A stretch of DNA of 8,396 bases from Clostridia bacterium (GTDB taxonomy: Bacteria > Bacillota > Clostridia > Oscillospirales > CAG-272): the NCBI GenBank assembly GCA_900753285.1, contig CAADYN010000141.1:1-8396 (forward strand), written 5' to 3'. Below are positions 6,064 through 8,396 of this stretch, piece after piece. The position numbers were made by a program, and so were the translations under genes. How positions within the stretch are numbered: the stretch's first letter is position 1; each line of letters starts with the position of its first letter. Under the pieces are notes generated by a model. It did not search any database and was not told the DNA's origin. It saw only the letters and a list, made by a program, of their open reading frames with translations.

Positions 6064-7015
6064 CCGCGTTTTCAAGGCTCAGCTTTCTAATGCTATCTTT
6101 TATGGTATCGGCGGAAAGTCTGAGTCTTTTCATTTCGTCCTCGTCAAGCGGAATGTCGAGCACCTGCTTAACTCCCTCGCGTCCTACAATTGCGGGAACA
6201 CTCAGACATATATCCGAGATTCCGTAATGTCCGTCAATAAGCGTGGATACTGGAAGAATGGAGTTGTCGTCGCTCACGATGGATTTTACAATGCGTTTTG
6301 TGGACTGTGCGATTCCGTAGTACGTTGCGCCTTTGTCTCGGATTATATCGTACGCGCTGTTTTTAACATAGTCGAACAACGGGTATAAATCCGATATTTC
6401 GCTGACGCCGTCCGATATCTCGCAGTATTCGTCAAGGTTTATGCCTGACACATTAGCCGAAGACCACACCGCAAGCTCACTGTCGCCGTGTTCTCCTATT
6501 ATGAACGAATGAACATTTCTCGAGTCCACTGAAAGACGGTTGCCGACAAGATATTTCAGCCTCGCCGTGTCAAGCACCGTTCCGCTTCCTATGACCTTCT
6601 TTGAATCAAATCCCGACAGCTTGAGTGCGGCGTATGTCAAAATATCGACAGGGTTTGATACCACAAGAATGATGCAGTCGCGGTTCACCTCGGTTATTCT
6701 TCCGATTACTTCGCGGAATATCTTCACGTTTTTCGAGAGCAGATCAAGCCTTGTTTCGCCTTCCTTTTGGTTTGCTCCCGCCGCTACAACTACAATGGAC
6801 GCGTTTTCAAGCCCCGAATAGTCCGACTGATATATCTGCATCTGCGACAAAAACGGCAGACAGTGCGACATATCGAGTGCTTCTCCGCACGCCTTTGATT
6901 TATTCACGTCAACAAGAGCCATTTCGTTGAACATTTCAGATTCCATGAGAGTGTATGCAATGGTAGAGCCGACAAAACCGCAGCCGACGACTCCGATTTT
7001 TTTAATATCCGACAT
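6056..7015 (-). CDS. ldh: L-lactate dehydrogenase
   Basis: Cytoplasmic NAD-dependent enzyme that reduces pyruvate to L-lactate, regenerating NAD+ in fermentation. It has 319 residues, a normal length. The Rossmann motif GVVGCGFVGS (8-17) and the NAD-selective acidic D36 are present. Q83 in AGANQKEGETR sets pyruvate over oxaloacetate specificity, so this is LDH and not malate dehydrogenase. R89, N121, D149, R152 and H176 (GEHGD) complete the active site. At the bacterial allosteric fructose-1,6-bisphosphate site, the position equivalent to R173 is K154, while H188 is kept as H169. The start at 7015 is chosen because GGAGG (7021-7025) lies 5 nt upstream; a longer frame from 7033 would contain that site. 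The gene overlaps the PAP2 gene tail-to-tail by 8 bp. No good promoter is visible, but a terminator separates it from the transaldolase gene. Confidence 0.95.
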   Translation of the reverse strand: MSDIKKIGVVGCGFVGSTIAYTLMESEMFNEMALVDVNKSKACGEALDMSHCLPFLSQMQIYQSDYSGLENASIVVVAAGANQKEGETRLDLLSKNVKIFREVIGRITEVNRDCIILVVSNPVDILTYAALKLSGFDSKKVIGSGTVLDTARLKYLVGNRLSVDSRNVHSFIIGEHGDSELAVWSSANVSGINLDEYCEISDGVSEISDLYPLFDYVKNSAYDIIRDKGATYYGIAQSTKRIVKSIVSDDNSILPVSTLIDGHYGISDICLSVPAIVGREGVKQVLDIPLDEDEMKRLRLSADTIKDSIRKLSLENAVI

Positions 7016-7020
7016 AATAT

Positions 7021-7025
7021 CCTCC
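7021..7025 (-). promoter_or_regulatory. Ribosome binding site of ldh, fixing its start
   Basis: On the minus strand GGAGG is followed by 5 nt and ATG at 7015. This makes the upstream in-frame ATG at 7033 an unlikely start, since the site would then be inside the coding region. Confidence 0.85.
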
Positions 7026-7026
7026 A

Positions 7027-7038
7027 ATAACAAGTTAT
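7027..7038 (-). promoter_or_regulatory. Palindrome just upstream of the ldh ribosome site
   Basis: Minus-strand ATAACTTGTTAT has perfect 5-bp arms around TT. It contains the TTGTTA half-site found in the redox repressor Rex consensus (TTGTTAA-N4-TTAACAA), preceded by TTGATAA. ldh is a common Rex target, but the full consensus is not met. Operator function is speculative. Confidence 0.3.
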
Positions 7039-7081
7039 CAAGAATATTTTGTACGGCGGCATGGAATATTATTCGCTAAGG

Positions 7082-7128
7082 CAAAAATAAAACGGATGTC
7101 TCTCATGTTCAGCAGAGAAACATCCGTT
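7082..7128 (-). terminator. Rho-independent terminator of the transaldolase gene
   Basis: AACGGATGT (7091-7099) and ACATCCGTT (7120-7128) are perfect 9-bp complements, with an inner TCTC/GAGA pairing. Read on the minus strand the stem is followed by TTTTATTTTTGC. It lies about 20 nt past the stop codon of the transaldolase gene and separates it from ldh. Confidence 0.9.
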
Positions 7129-7147
7129 ATTAGAACAATTAAAAATC

Positions 7148-7828
7148 TTACTTAAGAAGGTCGGAAACCTTTTTTTCTTTGTAAACTGATTCCCAGTCCT
7201 TTGTGAAGTCGTCGATTGCGTAGTATGTAAGAGGATGGTAGATAAGCATATCAAAGAGCTCGGGGTTGATGGTTACGGAGTACGCGCCTGTGAGGGAAAC
7301 CTTGTGAACCTGCTCAACATTCTTGAAGCTTGCCGCAAGAACCTTTGTGTTCAGATTGTATGCTCTGAAAATGTCAACGATTTCATGAACAACATTGACG
7401 CCGTCGGAAACGATATTGTCAAGACGGTTGATATACGGTGCAACGAAGTCAGCTCCCGCGGATGCAGCCATAAGAGCCTGGGGCTGAGTGAAGATTGCTG
7501 TCATTGTAACGCCGATACCCTTGTCCTTGCACATCTTTGTAGCCTTAACGCCTTCACGTGTGATCGGAATTTTGAGGTAGAAGTTACCGCCGACAACTTC
7601 CTTTATCATTTCGGCTTCTTTAACGATGTCGTGAGCCTCGGTAGCTGTTGTCTGAACGTGGAGCATTTTGTCGGGACCGATGATTTCACGGATGGAGTAG
7701 ATGAGGTTTCTGAAATCAGCCTTTTCGCGGGAAACGATTGTGGGGTTGGTGGTAACTCCGGCAACAGGGTAGAACTCACAAACTCTCTTAATAGCTTCGA
7801 GATTAGCTGTGTCAATCAAAAATAACAT
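7148..7828 (-). CDS. Small transaldolase / fructose-6-phosphate aldolase (TalC/FSA type)
   Basis: A class I aldolase-fold enzyme of the short transaldolase family, working in the non-oxidative pentose phosphate pathway or as fructose-6-phosphate aldolase. It has 226 residues, close to the roughly 215-220 typical of this subfamily. D6 (LIDTAN), N28 (GVTTNPT), Q59 (HVQTTATEA), the Schiff-base lysine K86 in FYLKIPIT, Y132 and R135 (APYINRLDN) and S167 (AASFKN) all match conserved active-site positions. Whether it acts as transaldolase or aldolase cannot be settled from sequence, so no gene symbol is given. The ATG at 7828 has only a weak AAGAAG-type purine stretch upstream. A strong sigma-A promoter and terminator make it a single-gene unit. 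The 196-codon open frame on the opposite strand is a shadow of this gene. Confidence 0.93.
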   Translation of the reverse strand: MLFLIDTANLEAIKRVCEFYPVAGVTTNPTIVSREKADFRNLIYSIREIIGPDKMLHVQTTATEAHDIVKEAEMIKEVVGGNFYLKIPITREGVKATKMCKDKGIGVTMTAIFTQPQALMAASAGADFVAPYINRLDNIVSDGVNVVHEIVDIFRAYNLNTKVLAASFKNVEQVHKVSLTGAYSVTINPELFDMLIYHPLTYYAIDDFTKDWESVYKEKKVSDLLK

Positions 7829-7877
7829 GATGCATTTCTTCTTTCTGCAATTTTATTTCATTTCTTACAACGTCTAA

Positions 7878-7906
7878 AGTATATCACTTTTCTCACATTT
7901 TGGCAA
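7878..7906 (-). promoter_or_regulatory. Canonical sigma-A promoter of the transaldolase gene
   Basis: On the minus strand TTGCCA (7901-7906) is followed by a 17-bp spacer and TATACT (7878-7883), with TGA just before the -10 making it an extended -10 as well. The predicted start near 7871 leaves a 5' leader of about 43 nt. This is the best promoter in the window and suggests strong vegetative expression. Confidence 0.85.
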
Positions 7907-7990
7907 TATTCTGTCTTAACGTATTTAAAAGTGTACGCAAAAGAGTTTTGGTATATTTTCGACAAATTAAGCCATGTATAATTGGATTAA

Positions 7991-8043
7991 TTCACAAAAT
8001 CAAAGGCGTTTAACATATTTGCGATGTTAAAACAGCTTGTGAA
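7991..8043. repeat. Nested inverted repeats downstream of the SGNH-like gene
   Basis: Outer arms TTCACAA (7991-7997) and TTGTGAA (8037-8043) enclose perfect 8-bp inner arms TTTAACAT (8009-8016) and ATGTTAAA (8024-8031) around a 7-nt loop. The stem is AT-rich with no clean T-tract on either side, so it is not a standard terminator. It might be an operator or a weak mRNA 3' structure of the minus-strand gene ending at 8049. The rest of 7829-8048 holds the transaldolase promoter; I see no gene there. Confidence 0.55.
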
Positions 8044-8048
8044 AAGAG

Positions 8049-8396
8049 TTATTTCTGTGATATTTTCATGTAGCTATGCACATTTTCAGCGATTACGGGA
8101 ATCAAAGCCTTGTCCTCCTCCGATGCTTCCGCCGGAACAAAGGTGAGTCCCGACACATCGCGTCCGGTTATTTTCTCTATCCACACAAGGGAAGAGAGCA
8201 GTCTTCCGAGCGGTATTGACAGATGGAAACCGTCGCGGTTCAGGCTTTTTCCTCCGTGCGCATAGTCAAATTCGGATACATTTTCACGGAAATACTGGAC
8301 TGCGCTGCCGACCGGGATAACGTCAAGACCAAGTTCACCCGCAACTTTTCCGTAAGCTTCGTGAAGCATATCGAACATTTTCTTCTGCGACGAGCC
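8049..8396 (-). CDS. SGNH/DUF4886-like hydrolase, C-terminal part
   Basis: The frame is open to the right window edge, so only the C-terminal 115 residues are seen. An ATG at 8378 is internal in appearance, with no Shine-Dalgarno and open sequence GSSQKK before it. The piece LNRDGFHLSIPLGRLLSSLVWIEKITG carries the D..H pair (RDGFH) that supplies Asp and His of the catalytic triad in SGNH/GDSL esterases. Its surroundings, with GR..S.LVW...TG, resemble DUF4886-type members found in gut bacteria. Before it lies an IPVGSAVQYFRE stretch typical of these proteins. The nucleophilic Ser block is outside the window. Substrate unknown; relatives include carbohydrate esterases. Confidence 0.7.
   Translation of the reverse strand, partial: GSSQKKMFDMLHEAYGKVAGELGLDVIPVGSAVQYFRENVSEFDYAHGGKSLNRDGFHLSIPLGRLLSSLVWIEKITGRDVSGLTFVPAEASEEDKALIPVIAENVHSYMKISQK

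Noticed and set aside
7016..7033. Six-residue longer LDH from ATG at 7033
   Set aside because: The GGAGG ribosome site would lie inside the coding sequence; the start at 7015 is ideally spaced from it.
7235..7825. 196-codon open frame on the plus strand opposite the transaldolase gene
   Set aside because: The minus-strand frame has all conserved transaldolase residues, a promoter, and a terminator. The plus-strand product resembles no family I know and has no start signals.
7867..7882. Possible catabolite-responsive (cre-like) site near the transaldolase transcript start
   Set aside because: Only the central ACG/CGT and a few flanking bases fit the consensus; too weak to report.
7955..7979. 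TATAAT on the plus strand near 7974 with TCGACA upstream
   Set aside because: The spacer is only about 12 bp, and no plus-strand gene follows to the window end.
7939..8050. Direct repeat AAAAGAGTT at 7939-7947 and 8042-8050
   Set aside because: A 9-mer in AT-rich sequence, with the second copy partly in a stop codon; likely chance and with no features of an insertion or attachment site.

Overview
The window is chromosomal DNA from an endospore-forming Clostridia-type Firmicute. The core is a complete eight-gene spoIIIA operon (spoIIIAA to spoIIIAH, about 816-5399) in canonical order with the tight overlaps typical of this operon. GC content looks intermediate. Shine-Dalgarno sites are Firmicute-like (GGAGG, AGAGG, GAGGT) and the terminators are hairpin plus T-tract. 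The neighbouring genes (a CotH-like protein with a discoidin domain, an L-lactate dehydrogenase, and a small TalC/FSA-type transaldolase) suggest a fermentative, possibly gut-type clostridium of the Oscillospiraceae/Ruminococcaceae kind. That placement is inference; no rRNA or marker gene is present to confirm it.

Layout. 2-634 (+) is the 3' end of a CotH-kinase-like protein fused to a C-terminal F5/8 type C (discoidin) domain, closed by a two-tier hairpin terminator (645-696). 697-815 is the leader of the spoIIIA operon. It holds only a weak sigma-E-like promoter candidate, plus an 8-bp inverted repeat that brackets the spoIIIAA ribosome binding site and runs into its start codon. 816-5399 is spoIIIAA-AH, ended by a hairpin terminator at 5402-5455. 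5515-6063 (+) is a PAP2-family membrane phosphatase with its own extended -10 promoter. On the minus strand lie ldh (6056-7015), whose end overlaps the PAP2 gene by 8 bp, the TalC/FSA-type transaldolase (7148-7828) with a canonical sigma-A promoter and a strong terminator, and the C-terminal part of an SGNH/DUF4886-like hydrolase running off the right edge (8049-8396).

How the genes work together. The spoIIIA products are known, with SpoIIQ (not in this window), to build the channel that links mother cell and forespore after engulfment. SpoIIIAA is the ATPase, AB-AE are membrane parts, and AF/AG/AH carry ring-building domains in the intermembrane space. The transaldolase and lactate dehydrogenase belong to central carbon and fermentative metabolism and are separate transcription units.

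I found no CRISPR array, tRNA, rRNA, insertion sequence or phage gene, and no clearly new system. The most useful leads are a compact SpoIIIAG that appears to lack most of the insertion in its ring-building domain, an unusual Walker A motif in SpoIIIAA, the hairpin over the spoIIIAA start, and nested inverted repeats in the 7829-8048 intergenic stretch.
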